Below are positions 1 to 7,567 of a stretch of DNA of 64,000 nucleotides, piece by piece. The position numbers were made by a program, and so were the translations under genes. The stretch lies in contig NZ_BOOZ01000004.1 in the NCBI RefSeq assembly GCF_016863495.1, positions 186,001 through 250,000 of the forward strand. The letters are read 5' to 3'. Each line of letters opens with the position of its first letter. Position 1 is the stretch's first letter. Source of the stretch: Micromonospora andamanensis (GTDB lineage Bacteria; Actinomycetota; Actinomycetes; Mycobacteriales; Micromonosporaceae). The notes under the pieces were generated by a model, which was not told the DNA's origin, did not search any database, and saw only the letters and a program-made list of their open reading frames with translations.

Positions 1-567
1 GAGAATCCGCAGCGCCTCGGGGAACCAGCCGAACAGCGCGATCCGCTGATGCCGGCCGGGAAAGGGTGACCGGATCAGCACCGGGGCCCCGGGCCGCAGC
101 ACCCGACGTAGTTCGCGCGCCATGGCCTCCAGATCGTCGACGTGGTGGATCATCGTCGACAACCAGGCACCGTCAACGCTGGACGTGGCCAGTGGCAGCT
201 CGGCGGCGTGCCCGCCGAGCAGTGGCCGGTGCGCGCAGCGGGACCGCATCGCGGGTGCCGGCTCCACTGCGAGTACCCGCACGGCGTACCAGTCGGCGAA
301 GGCACCGGCCCAGATGCCGGTGCCGGCACCCAGGTCCAGCAGGGTCGAGCCGGAGCGCGGCCGCAGATGGTGCTGAACAGCCTGCCGCCACCGGACAAGC
401 CCCTCCCGTCCCAACTCCCGGCCGGCGGCGAAGGCAGCGGCGGCGGTGTCGTCGTACGGAATCAGCGCCACGGCCACCACCTCGGATTCGCCGCCGGAGG
501 TCTCCCGGGCGGTAGTAGAGGTTGTAGCCGGAGCATGACCGGCGGTCAACGGTATGTGGTCGATCAC
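1..567 (-). CDS. SAM-dependent methyltransferase (partial, runs off the left edge)
   Basis: The minus-strand frame opens with GTG at 567 (V-I-D-H-I-P-L) and stays open to the edge, so about 189 N-terminal codons are present and the C-terminus is missing. A class I SAM-binding motif (LLDLGAGTGIWAGAF) lies near residue 70. A motif resembling the post-II acidic loop (LAVEPAPAMRSRC) follows, then a motif IV-like segment (MIHHVDDLEAMARELRRVLR). This order is typical of Methyltransf_11/UbiE-like enzymes. The substrate cannot be told. A later GTG pair near codons 30-35 could be the start instead. Confidence 0.75.
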   Translation of the reverse strand, partial: MIDHIPLTAGHAPATTSTTARETSGGESEVVAVALIPYDDTAAAAFAAGRELGREGLVRWRQAVQHHLRPRSGSTLLDLGAGTGIWAGAFADWYAVRVLAVEPAPAMRSRCAHRPLLGGHAAELPLATSSVDGAWLSTMIHHVDDLEAMARELRRVLRPGAPVLIRSPFPGRHQRIALFGWFPEALRIL

Positions 568-658
568 GCACTGCCGGTGGGCGGTGGCGGCTCGCTGCCT
601 ACCCACGCGCGGCCGGTGGGCGGCGGTGACTCGCCACCCACCGGCGGGGCTTGCGTGC

Positions 659-1501
659 TCAGCTCGCCGAGCAGGGCCTGGCCAGGTTCACCAGTTCGGC
701 GGGGCGGTTGCCGTTGACCCGGCCGATCGCGGTGGCGATGCGGTTGATCGCCGCGACGCGCCGGTCCTCCAGTGGGCCGATGATGGCGTTGCGCACGAAG
801 TTCGGGCCGCCCTGGGGGTTGGCGGCCTGCCGGGCGAGGCGGGCGTTGGCCTCGGCGATCTGGCTGTCCAGGTTGGCGAGTTCCCGCTGCACCTCCGCCG
901 CTGCCTGGGCCGGCACCGCCGGGAGCCGGTCGGCCACCGTCGGGCAGCTCACCCGCTGGGCCACGCCGGCACCCGCGTTCCCGTTGCCGGCGTTGCCTGC
1001 GTTGCCGGCGTTGCCGGCGTTGCCTGCGTTGCCTGCGTTCCCGTTGCCTGCGTTGCCGTTGACGGCGCTGGGGACGCCTGCGGAGTTGAGGCCGCAGGTG
1101 GCGAGGCTGGCGAGGTCGGGGCGTTGGCCGCCGGCACGGTTGATGTTGATGCCGATGCGGTCGAGGGCGGCGGTGCGCTTGCTGGCCAGCGGTCCGAGGA
1201 TGGCGTTCTGGATGAAGTTGGCTCCGCCCTGGGGGTTGGCGGCCTGTTGGGCGAGGCGGGCATTGGCCTCGGCGATCTGCTTGTCGAGGTTTGCCAGTTC
1301 CTGTTCGACTCCGGCCACGGCGGCGGCGGGCACGTTGGACAGCTTGTCCCGCACCGTCGGGCAGTTCGCCGTCTGCGCCCCGGCAGCGTCGTCGGCCGAG
1401 GCCAGCGTCAACCCGCCGCCCAGGAGCACCACCGCCAGGACACCGACGCCGCCGAGCTTCAACGCGGCGTGCTTCTGGTGCTTCTGCGTACGCCTGACCA
1501 T
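659..1501 (-). CDS. Secreted protein with two copies of one domain joined by an Asn-Ala-Gly linker
   Basis: This is a 280-residue protein whose ATG is preceded by AGGAG. Residues 1-43 form a Sec signal peptide: basic start, then a hydrophobic stretch (LAVVLLGGGLTLASA). Residues 46-137 and 185-278 are two copies of one helical domain. Each begins CPTV and carries ELANLD.QIAEANARLA.QAANPQGG.NF, then .NAI.GPL..(K/R)R.AA, and closes with a Cys. The single Cys at each end of a copy suggests one disulfide per domain. Residues 148-179 are a low-complexity NAG/NGNAG spacer. I do not recognise the family. The protein is likely extracellular or cell-wall associated, and no LPXTG or lipobox is present. 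Confidence 0.8.
   Translation of the reverse strand: MVRRTQKHQKHAALKLGGVGVLAVVLLGGGLTLASADDAAGAQTANCPTVRDKLSNVPAAAVAGVEQELANLDKQIAEANARLAQQAANPQGGANFIQNAILGPLASKRTAALDRIGININRAGGQRPDLASLATCGLNSAGVPSAVNGNAGNGNAGNAGNAGNAGNAGNAGNGNAGAGVAQRVSCPTVADRLPAVPAQAAAEVQRELANLDSQIAEANARLARQAANPQGGPNFVRNAIIGPLEDRRVAAINRIATAIGRVNGNRPAELVNLARPCSAS
968..1060 (-). repeat. In-frame 9-bp/12-bp repeats coding the NAG linker
   Basis: On the plus strand this stretch is a run of GTTGCCGGC / GTTGCCTGC / GTTCCC units. Read on the minus strand they give about ten Asn-Ala-Gly or Asn-Gly-Asn-Ala-Gly units between the two domains. Synonymous changes alternate among the units, so this is a coding repeat under protein-level constraint and could vary in length between strains. 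Confidence 0.8.
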
Positions 1502-1823
1502 GCTCTTCTCCTCATGATTGACCGCCCGACGGGCCGACCCGTCAGGGCCCGTCGGCTGATAAGCGATGGGGGTGCCCGGAAAGGCGATCGACAGCGGCGG
1601 CCGGCCCCGCCCCGCACGTCGAGGACCTTCACGGGTGACGTCGGACCGAGCTGCGGGAGCGCTCCCGTCGCAGGTCCGGGCGTTTCATGTGTTCGGTCGT
1701 GGATACGGGGGCGGCGAGCGATCGGTTCAACTTTTTCCCGCGAAGATCGCGGGCCACGGTCCGGCCGGTGCCGGTCCGACGGGGTGGGCGACAGCGTGGA
1801 TCCTGCCGTTAGTCTGCGTGTTC
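1502..1823. other. Intergenic region between divergent genes
   Basis: This non-coding stretch holds the ribosome binding site of the minus-strand secreted protein (AGGAG just beyond 1501). At its right end is a TAGTCT -10-like hexamer for the carboxypeptidase. A GC-rich inverted segment lies around 1525-1555 (GACGGGCC and GGCCCGTC type arms). No convincing ORF is seen. Confidence 0.5.
1810..1823 (+). promoter_or_regulatory. Probable -10 element, leaderless start
   Basis: TAGTCT at 1810-1815 is followed by 8 nt and the ATG at 1824, with no Shine-Dalgarno sequence between. The same layout precedes the paralogue at 3221-3235, and the flanking bases are similar there, which supports a duplicated leaderless promoter. 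No clear -35 is visible. Confidence 0.4.
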
Positions 1824-3223
1824 ATGAGAATCCGGGCCCTGGCCGCCGGCTGCGCCGCCCTCGCTGCGGTGACCATCCCCGCGACGCCTGGTGTCGCTGC
1901 GATCACTGTGGGTGCCGGTTCGTCCGTCTGGGCTGCCCGCCTGGCCCCTGCCGGGACACCGCCGCCCGAGCCGGGTTCAGCCGCGCCGATCCCGACGGCT
2001 GCGCCCTGCCGAAAGCGGTGGCGCCGAAGGTGGTCCGGTCGCCGAAGCCGACACCTCCGCCGTCCGTTCCGGAGCATCGGGTGGTCGGTGGAGACCTGCT
2101 CGCCACTCCCGGGTTGATCGTGCCGCCCTCGGCGCCGACGCCGCCGAAGGTGACGGCGACGTCGTGGCTGGTGGCCGACCTGGACACCGGCGAGGTGCTC
2201 GGTGGTTGCGGCCCACACGAGTACGCGACCCCGGCCAGCGTGCAGAAACTGCTGCTGGCCGCGACCATGCTGCCCAGACTCGACCCGACCCAGGTCGTCA
2301 CGGTCACCAGGGCGGACCTGGACATCGCCCCGGGCAGTTCGGCCGTCGGGCTGCTGCCAGGCGGCCGGTACCGGGTGGAGACGCTCTGGCTGGGCCTGCT
2401 GCTGCAGTCCGGTAACGAGGCGGCGAACGCGCTGGCCCGCCTCGGTGGTGGTGGCGACGGCGTGGCCGGTGGCGTGCGGGCGATGAACGAGCAGGCCCGG
2501 CGACTCGGCGCTCGGCGGACCCACGCGGTCACCCCGTCGGGACTGGACGCCCCCGGGCAGTTCACAAGCGCGTACGACCTGGCTCTGATCGCCCGGGTCT
2601 GCTTCGCCGACCCGGCGTTCCGCAGGTACGCCCTCACCGAGCGCACCCGCATTCCGGCGCAGAAGGCGTTGCGGGCCAAGGGCTTCGAGATCCAGAACGA
2701 GAACCAACTGGTGTACCGCTATCCGGGTGCGCTCGGCGGTAAGACCGGTTTCACCGACTACGCGCGGCACACGTACGTCGGCGCGGCCGAGCGGGACGGC
2801 CGACGACTCGTCGTCACCCTGCTCGGTGCCGAACCTCGGCCTGAACGTAGCTGGGAGCAGGGGGCCGCGCTGCTCGACTGGGGCTTCGCGCTGCCCCGGC
2901 AGGTGAGCGTCGGCCGGCTGGTGGAGCCGGGCGAGTTGGACGCCGAACCGTCACCTGCGGTGACCGGGCCGGCCGATGCGGTACCGCCGGGCACCGCCTC
3001 GGCGCAGCCGGCGGGAACCACCTCGACCGACGGCGGGCCGGGTGCCGGAATGTTCGTGGCGCTGGCCGTCGGAGCGCTCGCGATCACCGTGGCGATCCTC
3101 GCCGCCCGACGACCCCGCCGGACAGATCGTGGTGCTGAACCGCCCTCGCGCGGCCCGTCCAGGTCCGAGATCCAGGCGGGGGTGGTGGTCGATTCGCGGG
3201 ACTCGTCGGAATTCACCCGATAG
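1824..3223 (+). pseudogene. D-alanyl-D-alanine carboxypeptidase (S11), apparent frameshift near 2009
   Basis: The signal peptide (MRIRALAAGCAALAAV, then a Pro/Ala-rich run) begins at ATG 1824. It lies in a different frame from the enzyme domain, which is open up to the TAG at 3221. Moving from ...PTAAPC to PKAVAPKVV needs one extra base in TGCCG at 2007-2011. With it the protein matches the paralogue next door. The enzyme part is intact: SVQK (SxxK), SGN and KTG motifs, then a C-terminal TM helix (MFVALAVGALAITVAILAA). As written, the exported protein would not be made. This could be a real frameshift, a sequencing error or a phase-variable site. The family trims the terminal D-Ala of peptidoglycan stems outside the membrane. 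Confidence 0.75.
2154..2287 (+). repeat. 134-bp block identical to 3476-3609
   Basis: The block codes for the region around the SxxK active site of the first carboxypeptidase. By eye it is base-for-base identical to the same region of the second, while the flanking parts of the genes have diverged clearly. That points to gene conversion or strong local constraint. Confidence 0.8.
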
Positions 3224-3234
3224 TGTCGCTTGTT
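3221..3234 (+). promoter_or_regulatory. Probable -10 element overlapping the upstream stop, leaderless start
   Basis: TAGTGT at 3221-3226 includes the stop codon of the first carboxypeptidase. Eight nt separate it from GTG 3235. The sequence around it (TAGTgT, eight bases, gTGAGA) aligns with that of the first copy (TAGTcT, eight bases, aTGAGA). This argues that the tandem duplication carried its own promoter and that 3235 is the true start. Confidence 0.4.
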
Positions 3235-4482
3235 GTGAGAGCTTCCGCACTTACGGTGGCGGTGGCTGCCGTGCTGCTGGCCACGCCACTGGTGCCCGTC
3301 GCCGGTGCCGCCGCGGCAGCGCCGGTGCCGTGCCCACGCCCAGCGCCGCCGGCTCCCGGTCCCACACCACCTGTGACGCCCTCCCCGGACCCCGTGCAGC
3401 GGGCCGTCGGCGGGCCTCGACTGGCCACGTCCGGTCTGGTCGTGCCTCCGGGGGTACCGAAGCCGCCGAAGGTGGCGGCGACGTCGTGGCTGGTGGCCGA
3501 CCTGGACACCGGCGAGGTGCTCGGTGGTTGCGGCCCACACGAGTACGCGACCCCGGCCAGCGTGCAGAAACTGCTGCTGGCCGCGACCATGCTGCCCAGA
3601 CTCGACCCGGCCGACGTCGTCACCATCACCGCCGGTGACCTCGACATCGAACCGGGAAGTTCCGCGGTGGGGCTTGTGGAAGGCGGCAGGTACCGGGTGG
3701 ACACGCTCTGGCTGGGCCTGCTGCTGCGGTCGGGGAACGAGGTGGCGAACGCGCTGGCCCGCCTCGGTGGCGGCGCGGACGGCGTGGCCGGCGGGCTGCG
3801 GGCGATGAACGAGCACGCCCGCCAGCTCGGTGCGTACCAGACCCACGCGGCGACTCCCTCCGGGCTGGACGGTCCCGGGCAGTTCACAAGCGCGTACGAC
3901 CTGGCCCTGATCACCCGGGCCTGCTTCGCCGACGCGCGTTTCCGGAGCTACGTGGCCACCCGGGAGGCGACCATCCCGGCCCAGCCCAGGCAGCGGGCCA
4001 AGGGATTCACCATCGACAACGACAACCAGCTGCTCTACCACTATCCCGGGGCGCTGGGCGGCAAGACCGGCTACACCGACCTGGCCCGGCACACCTACGT
4101 CGGTGCCGCTGAGCGAGGCGGACGGCGGCTCGTGGTCACCCTGCTGGGCGCGGACGTGATCGACAAGCGGGGCTGGCAGCAGGGCGCGGCCCTGCTCGAC
4201 TGGGGATTCGAACTGCCCCCGGCCGCCTCGGTCGGGGTGCTGGTGAGCCCGGGCGCGGCCAGCGCCTCGGCACCACCGGCCTCGGTGCCCCCGCAGGCAC
4301 TGCCCGGCGGTGCGTCCGGGGCGGAGACAGCGCGGTCGGCGACCTTCGCCGGCCGGCTGCGGTCGGCCTCCCTGATCGGTCTCGCCGTCGGTGTGGCGCT
4401 GCTCGCGGGCGCTCTGGTGGGTCGCCGCAGGTGGCGGCACCGTACCGCCGGGGGGACGGGACGGCCGACGCGCACCCCGTGA
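3235..4482 (+). CDS. D-alanyl-D-alanine carboxypeptidase (S11 family), second tandem copy
   Basis: This is a 415-residue exported DD-carboxypeptidase. It has a signal peptide (VRASALTVAVAAVLLATPL), a Pro-rich spacer and a catalytic domain with SVQK (SxxK), SGN and GGKTG motifs. A C-terminal TM helix (LIGLAVGVALLAGALVG) and basic tail follow, so it is anchored facing outwards. It would remove the terminal D-Ala from pentapeptide stems. GTG 3235 is chosen because it aligns with the first copy's start; GTG 3223 is the longer alternative. Its last codons overlap the dipeptidase gene by 4 nt. Confidence 0.9.
   Translation: MRASALTVAVAAVLLATPLVPVAGAAAAAPVPCPRPAPPAPGPTPPVTPSPDPVQRAVGGPRLATSGLVVPPGVPKPPKVAATSWLVADLDTGEVLGGCGPHEYATPASVQKLLLAATMLPRLDPADVVTITAGDLDIEPGSSAVGLVEGGRYRVDTLWLGLLLRSGNEVANALARLGGGADGVAGGLRAMNEHARQLGAYQTHAATPSGLDGPGQFTSAYDLALITRACFADARFRSYVATREATIPAQPRQRAKGFTIDNDNQLLYHYPGALGGKTGYTDLARHTYVGAAERGGRRLVVTLLGADVIDKRGWQQGAALLDWGFELPPAASVGVLVSPGAASASAPPASVPPQALPGGASGAETARSATFAGRLRSASLIGLAVGVALLAGALVGRRRWRHRTAGGTGRPTRTP
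3476..3609 (+). repeat. 134-bp block identical to 2154-2287
   Basis: This is the second copy of the identical active-site segment shared by the two carboxypeptidase genes, and it starts 1,322 bp downstream of the first. Shorter identical runs, such as the segment coding GQFTSAYDLAL, occur further along both genes. Confidence 0.8.
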
Positions 4483-5339
4483 GCGCGGCGGCCCGGGAGC
4501 ACGGACGGCCTGGCAGCGCCGACCGGCACCCGCGGCCGGCGGCCGGTCGACGGTGGCTGGTAGGGACTGTCGCCGGCGTTGTCCTGGCGGCCGTTGGATG
4601 TGGACGCGACGAACCCCGCCCCCCGTCCTCGCCGTCGGCGCCGTCGGGGCCGGGCTTCGTCGCTCTGTCCGATGTGGATCAAAGGATTCTCACCGACATC
4701 CGGTACGCCACCGGGCACAACTTCGTCGGTCGCCGCATCGACGGCTACCAGGAACCGTTGTGTCTGCTCACCGCCCGCGCCGCCGACGCGCTGCGTGGGG
4801 TCCAGGACGCGGCACTCGCCGCTGGCCGCAGCCTCAAGGTGTACGACTGCTACCGCCCACAGCGGGCCACCGACGACTTCCTGAACTGGGCCGGCCAGCC
4901 GGGGCAGGACACCATGAAAGCCGCGTTCTACCCTCGGGTGGCCAAGGCGGAGCTGGTGGACCGTGGCTACCTTGGCGCGCCCAGCGCACACAGCCGGGGC
5001 AGCACCGTCGACGTCACACTTGTCGACATGCCGGCACCCGAACAGGCCCGTTACGTACCCGGTCAGCCGTTGGTGGCCTGCACCGCCCCGCGTCCGCAGC
5101 GGTTCGCCGACAACAGCGTGGACATGGGTACCGGGTTCGACTGCTTCGACCCGCTGTCGCACACCGACTCGGACCGCGTCGGCCCCACCGCCCGGGAGAA
5201 CCGGCGGCAGCTACGACAGTTGATGACCGACGGGGGCTTCGTCGGCTATGACCGGGAGTGGTGGCACTTCCGCCTCCGCGACGAACCCTGGCCGGACACC
5301 TGCTTCGACCTGCCGGTGACCCGCTCCTCGGCCGACTGA
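4479..5339 (+). CDS. D-Ala-D-Ala dipeptidase, VanX/DdpX-like (M15D) lipoprotein
   Basis: This 286-residue protein starts at GTG 4479, overlapping the previous stop as GTGA; an in-frame start at 4431 is less likely. An N-terminal TM segment ends in AAVGC, a probable lipobox. The M15D zinc site is visible: SAHSRGSTVDVTL supplies the SxHxxGxxxD ligands and EWWHF the ExxH. LKVYDCYRP is the conserved Arg-bearing strand. VanX enzymes hydrolyse D-Ala-D-Ala, and exported homologues act on dipeptide outside or recycle it. Sitting directly behind two DD-carboxypeptidases, it probably joins them in D-Ala trimming and salvage. No vanH or vanA gene is nearby. Confidence 0.85.
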   Translation: MSAAAREHGRPGSADRHPRPAAGRRWLVGTVAGVVLAAVGCGRDEPRPPSSPSAPSGPGFVALSDVDQRILTDIRYATGHNFVGRRIDGYQEPLCLLTARAADALRGVQDAALAAGRSLKVYDCYRPQRATDDFLNWAGQPGQDTMKAAFYPRVAKAELVDRGYLGAPSAHSRGSTVDVTLVDMPAPEQARYVPGQPLVACTAPRPQRFADNSVDMGTGFDCFDPLSHTDSDRVGPTARENRRQLRQLMTDGGFVGYDREWWHFRLRDEPWPDTCFDLPVTRSSAD

Positions 5340-5391
5340 CGCCGCCAGGCTCCTTCATCGCATCAGCTGAGATTGATCCGGCAGCAACGCG

Positions 5392-5438
5392 AGATCTTGG
5401 ACAGCTTCCGTCAGCGTAACGGATTCTGTCCAAGATCT
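5392..5438 (+). repeat. Left terminal hairpin repeat
   Basis: A perfect 13-bp inverted repeat (AGATCTTGGACAG / CTGTCCAAGATCT) encloses an inner stem TCCGT/ACGGA around the loop CAGCGTA. A reverse-complement copy lies at 6435-6484, so the gene between them has terminal inverted repeats that are themselves hairpins. Confidence 0.8.
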
Positions 5439-5439
5439 G

Positions 5440-6465
5440 GTGGTGTGGTGCCGGCGGGGCGGCCACCCTCGGTGGGTGGTTCCCGATGATGCGGCTGGGG
5501 CGTTGGAGTGGTTGGCCTTCGAGCAGGCTGGCGTGCTCACCAGCGTGCAGGCTCGTACGGTGCTGACCGAGGGCAGGGTGCGTGGGCTGGTGCGCTCTGG
5601 GCGGTGGCGGTCGATCAGTCGCGGGTTGCTGCTGGCCGGCAATGGCCGGTTGACCCGGGATCAGCAGCTGTGGGTGGCGGTGCTCGCCGCTGGATCGGGT
5701 GCGGTCCTGGCGGGTGCCACGGCAGCGACCGAGGCTGGGGTACGCGGCCTGCGGTCCGAGCCGCTGCATGTGCTCGTGCCGGCGTCGCGTCGGGCTGGGC
5801 GGACCATCCTGCGGCAGCTGCCGATCGACATGGCCGCGGTGGTGGTGCACCGGACATCGGTTCTTCCCACCGGGCATCTTCAGGTTGGTCGTCCGCCCCG
5901 GACGACCACCGCGCGGGCCCTGGTTGACGCGGCCAGCTGGGCGTCCTCGCCGCGGGTGGCGCAGGAGGTGCTGGCTGCCGGCTGTCAGCAGCGGCGGGTG
6001 TTGCCGGAGGAACTGGCCGCCGTGTTGGAGGTGCTGCCTCGCGCGCCCCGACGGCTGTTGATCCGGCAGACCATCGACGACATTGCCGGTGGCGCTGAGG
6101 CGCTGAGCGAGATCGATTTCGTTCGGCTCTGTCGTCGGGCCGGTCTCCCTCGGCCGGACCTGCAACGGCGACGGACCGACGCGGCGGGCCGGACACGCTG
6201 GTTGGACGCGTACTGGCGGGAGTGGGGTGTGCACGCGGAGGTCGACGGCGCGCATCACATGGACGTACGTCAGTGGGCGGCGGACATGCGGCGGCAGAAC
6301 GACGTCTGGACCGCCGGGGAGCGCATCCTCCGGTTTCCCGCATGGCTGGTCCGGGCGCACCCGGAACAGGTCGCCGACACCGTTCGCCGTGCCCTCTTGG
6401 CCGCCGGCTGGCACCCCCGACGCCACAAAGGGCTGAAATCTTGGACAGTTCCCGTTACGCGCTGA
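5440..6465 (+). CDS. AbiEi-type N-domain / DUF559 (PD-(D/E)XK-like) protein
   Basis: This 341-residue cytoplasmic protein has an N-terminal winged-helix-like part (about 22-70: VLTSVQARTVLTEGRVRGLV, then RW..ISRGL) of the kind annotated as AbiEi antitoxin domains. A middle domain (AVLAGATAATEAGV, LHVLVPASRR) follows. The C-terminal 80 residues resemble DUF559/Vsr-like nucleases: HAEVDGAHH, then D, R..N and ILRFP. No AbiEii-type nucleotidyltransferase gene is adjacent, so it is a solitary member. The start is uncertain; GTG 5440 touches the left hairpin. The stop codon lies inside the right hairpin. I infer a DNA-binding nuclease-like protein linked to its flanking repeats. Confidence 0.7.
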   Translation: MVWCRRGGHPRWVVPDDAAGALEWLAFEQAGVLTSVQARTVLTEGRVRGLVRSGRWRSISRGLLLAGNGRLTRDQQLWVAVLAAGSGAVLAGATAATEAGVRGLRSEPLHVLVPASRRAGRTILRQLPIDMAAVVVHRTSVLPTGHLQVGRPPRTTTARALVDAASWASSPRVAQEVLAAGCQQRRVLPEELAAVLEVLPRAPRRLLIRQTIDDIAGGAEALSEIDFVRLCRRAGLPRPDLQRRRTDAAGRTRWLDAYWREWGVHAEVDGAHHMDVRQWAADMRRQNDVWTAGERILRFPAWLVRAHPEQVADTVRRALLAAGWHPRRHKGLKSWTVPVTR

Positions 6466-6484
6466 CGGGAACTTTCCAAGATCT
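6435..6484 (-). repeat. Right terminal hairpin repeat, inverted copy of 5392-5438
   Basis: Arms ATCTTGGACAGTTCCCGT and ACGGGAACTTTCCAAGAT (17 of 18 paired) enclose TACGCGCTG. Read on the minus strand it aligns with the left element over nearly its whole length, with CAGCGCGTAACGG in the loop against CAGCGTAACGG. It overlaps the last codons and stop of the enclosed gene. Confidence 0.8.
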
Positions 6485-6540
6485 GGACGGTCGGACGGTC
6501 GGACGGTCGGACGGTCGGACGGTCGGACGGTCGGACGGGA
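6485..6540 (+). repeat. 8-bp tandem repeat (GGACGGTC)
   Basis: Six perfect GGACGGTC units and a seventh imperfect one (GGACGGGA) lie directly after the right hairpin and upstream of a methyltransferase gene. The array is a likely slippage site. Confidence 0.9.
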
Positions 6541-6600
6541 GGGCTATGCCTTGGGCAGAATGGCTCGCGGTCCGCCGGATGTCGCGGGCAGGCTGGCGAG

Positions 6601-7389
6601 GTGAGGGCGGATTTCAGCGGTGAGGTGGCGACGTACTACGCCAGGCACCGGCGCGGTTACCCGCCCGAGGTGCTCGACGCCCTGGCCGCCGCGTACCGCC
6701 TCGGTGTCGACGACACCGTGCTCGACCTCGGCTGTGGCACCGGCCAACTGACTCTTCCGCTCGCCGCGCGGGTGGGCGCTGTCATCGGCGTGGACCCCGA
6801 GCCGGACATGTTGGCCAAGGCCCGCGAGGCCGCCCTCAGCGCGGCGAGAGCCAACGTCACGTGGGTACTCGGCGCGGACAGGGATCTGCCCGCGCTGGGC
6901 CGACTCATCGGTGGCCGGACGGTCGGCGCGCTGACAGTCGCCGTCGCCGTTCACTTCATGGACCGCGACACGCTGTTCACCGCCGCCCGGCCGCTGCTGC
7001 GTCCCGGCGGCGGGGTCGCCGTGATCACGAACGGTGCTCCCCTGTGGTCACAGGACGCCGAGTGGTCCACGGCCCTGCGCGACTGCCTGGAGCAGTTCCT
7101 CGGGCACCCGGTCAGGGCCACCTGTCAGACCGATGAGGCAGGCCGCCGGCTCAACCGGGATGCCCTGGTCCGGGCCGGCTACCGGTACGCCGAGTCGGTG
7201 GTGCAGTACGACGCACCACTCACCGTCGACGACATGGTCGGTGGTGTCCTCTCCGCCATGTCGGCCGACCGGCTGCCCTCGGCCTCCGGGCGGGCCGCGT
7301 TCACCGCCGCGGTCCGCGACGCCCTCGGTGGGCGGAACGACGTCACCGAGCGGGTTCGAGTCTGGTCGCAGTTCGGCGCTATCGACTGA
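6601..7389 (+). CDS. Class I SAM-dependent methyltransferase
   Basis: This is a 262-residue cytoplasmic enzyme starting at GTG 6601. Motif I is VLDLGCGTGQLTLPLA (about 41-56), followed by the acidic loop GVDPEPDMLAKA and a motif IV/V region (LTVAVAVHFMD, LLRPGGGVAVI). The fold and length fit the Methyltransf_11/25 group acting on small molecules. No substrate-specific feature is seen. It stands alone, separated from the upstream gene by the hairpin and the 8-bp repeat. Confidence 0.8.
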   Translation: MRADFSGEVATYYARHRRGYPPEVLDALAAAYRLGVDDTVLDLGCGTGQLTLPLAARVGAVIGVDPEPDMLAKAREAALSAARANVTWVLGADRDLPALGRLIGGRTVGALTVAVAVHFMDRDTLFTAARPLLRPGGGVAVITNGAPLWSQDAEWSTALRDCLEQFLGHPVRATCQTDEAGRRLNRDALVRAGYRYAESVVQYDAPLTVDDMVGGVLSAMSADRLPSASGRAAFTAAVRDALGGRNDVTERVRVWSQFGAID

Positions 7390-7496
7390 GCACGATCGCG
7401 CTCGCCGGCCGGGTCAGCGGCGTCGGGGGAGGGCGCGGGACAGCTACCGGCACCACTGCTTGACCCGGTGACGTGTGGGCCGCGCTCATGTCGACA

Positions 7497-7510
7497 GTGA
7501 CGCATGTCAC
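7497..7510. promoter_or_regulatory. Palindrome GTGAC-GCAT-GTCAC upstream of the PHB depolymerase
   Basis: This perfect 5-bp inverted repeat with a 4-nt centre lies about 60 bp before the depolymerase ATG and could be a regulator site. There is no second copy and no adjacent regulator gene, so support is weak. Confidence 0.3.
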
Positions 7511-7567
7511 GCTAGCGTCGCCGTACGCCGACACCACAGCCGGCGCTCACCGACCCCAGGGAGCGTC

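Noticed and set aside
968..1060. Short regular repeats that could suggest a CRISPR array
   Set aside because: The units have no spacers and code in frame for Asn-Ala-Gly within a real protein.
554..3223. An 889-codon plus-strand frame covering the first carboxypeptidase
   Set aside because: Only the part after about 2009 is real protein; the first 480 codons run antisense to the secreted protein and through the promoter.
2758..4440. 560-codon minus-strand frame
   Set aside because: It is a mirror frame of the two carboxypeptidases in GC-rich DNA and has no recognisable domain.
4479..5339. Vancomycin resistance cluster
   Set aside because: Only a VanX-like gene is present; vanH, vanA and vanRS are absent from the neighbourhood.
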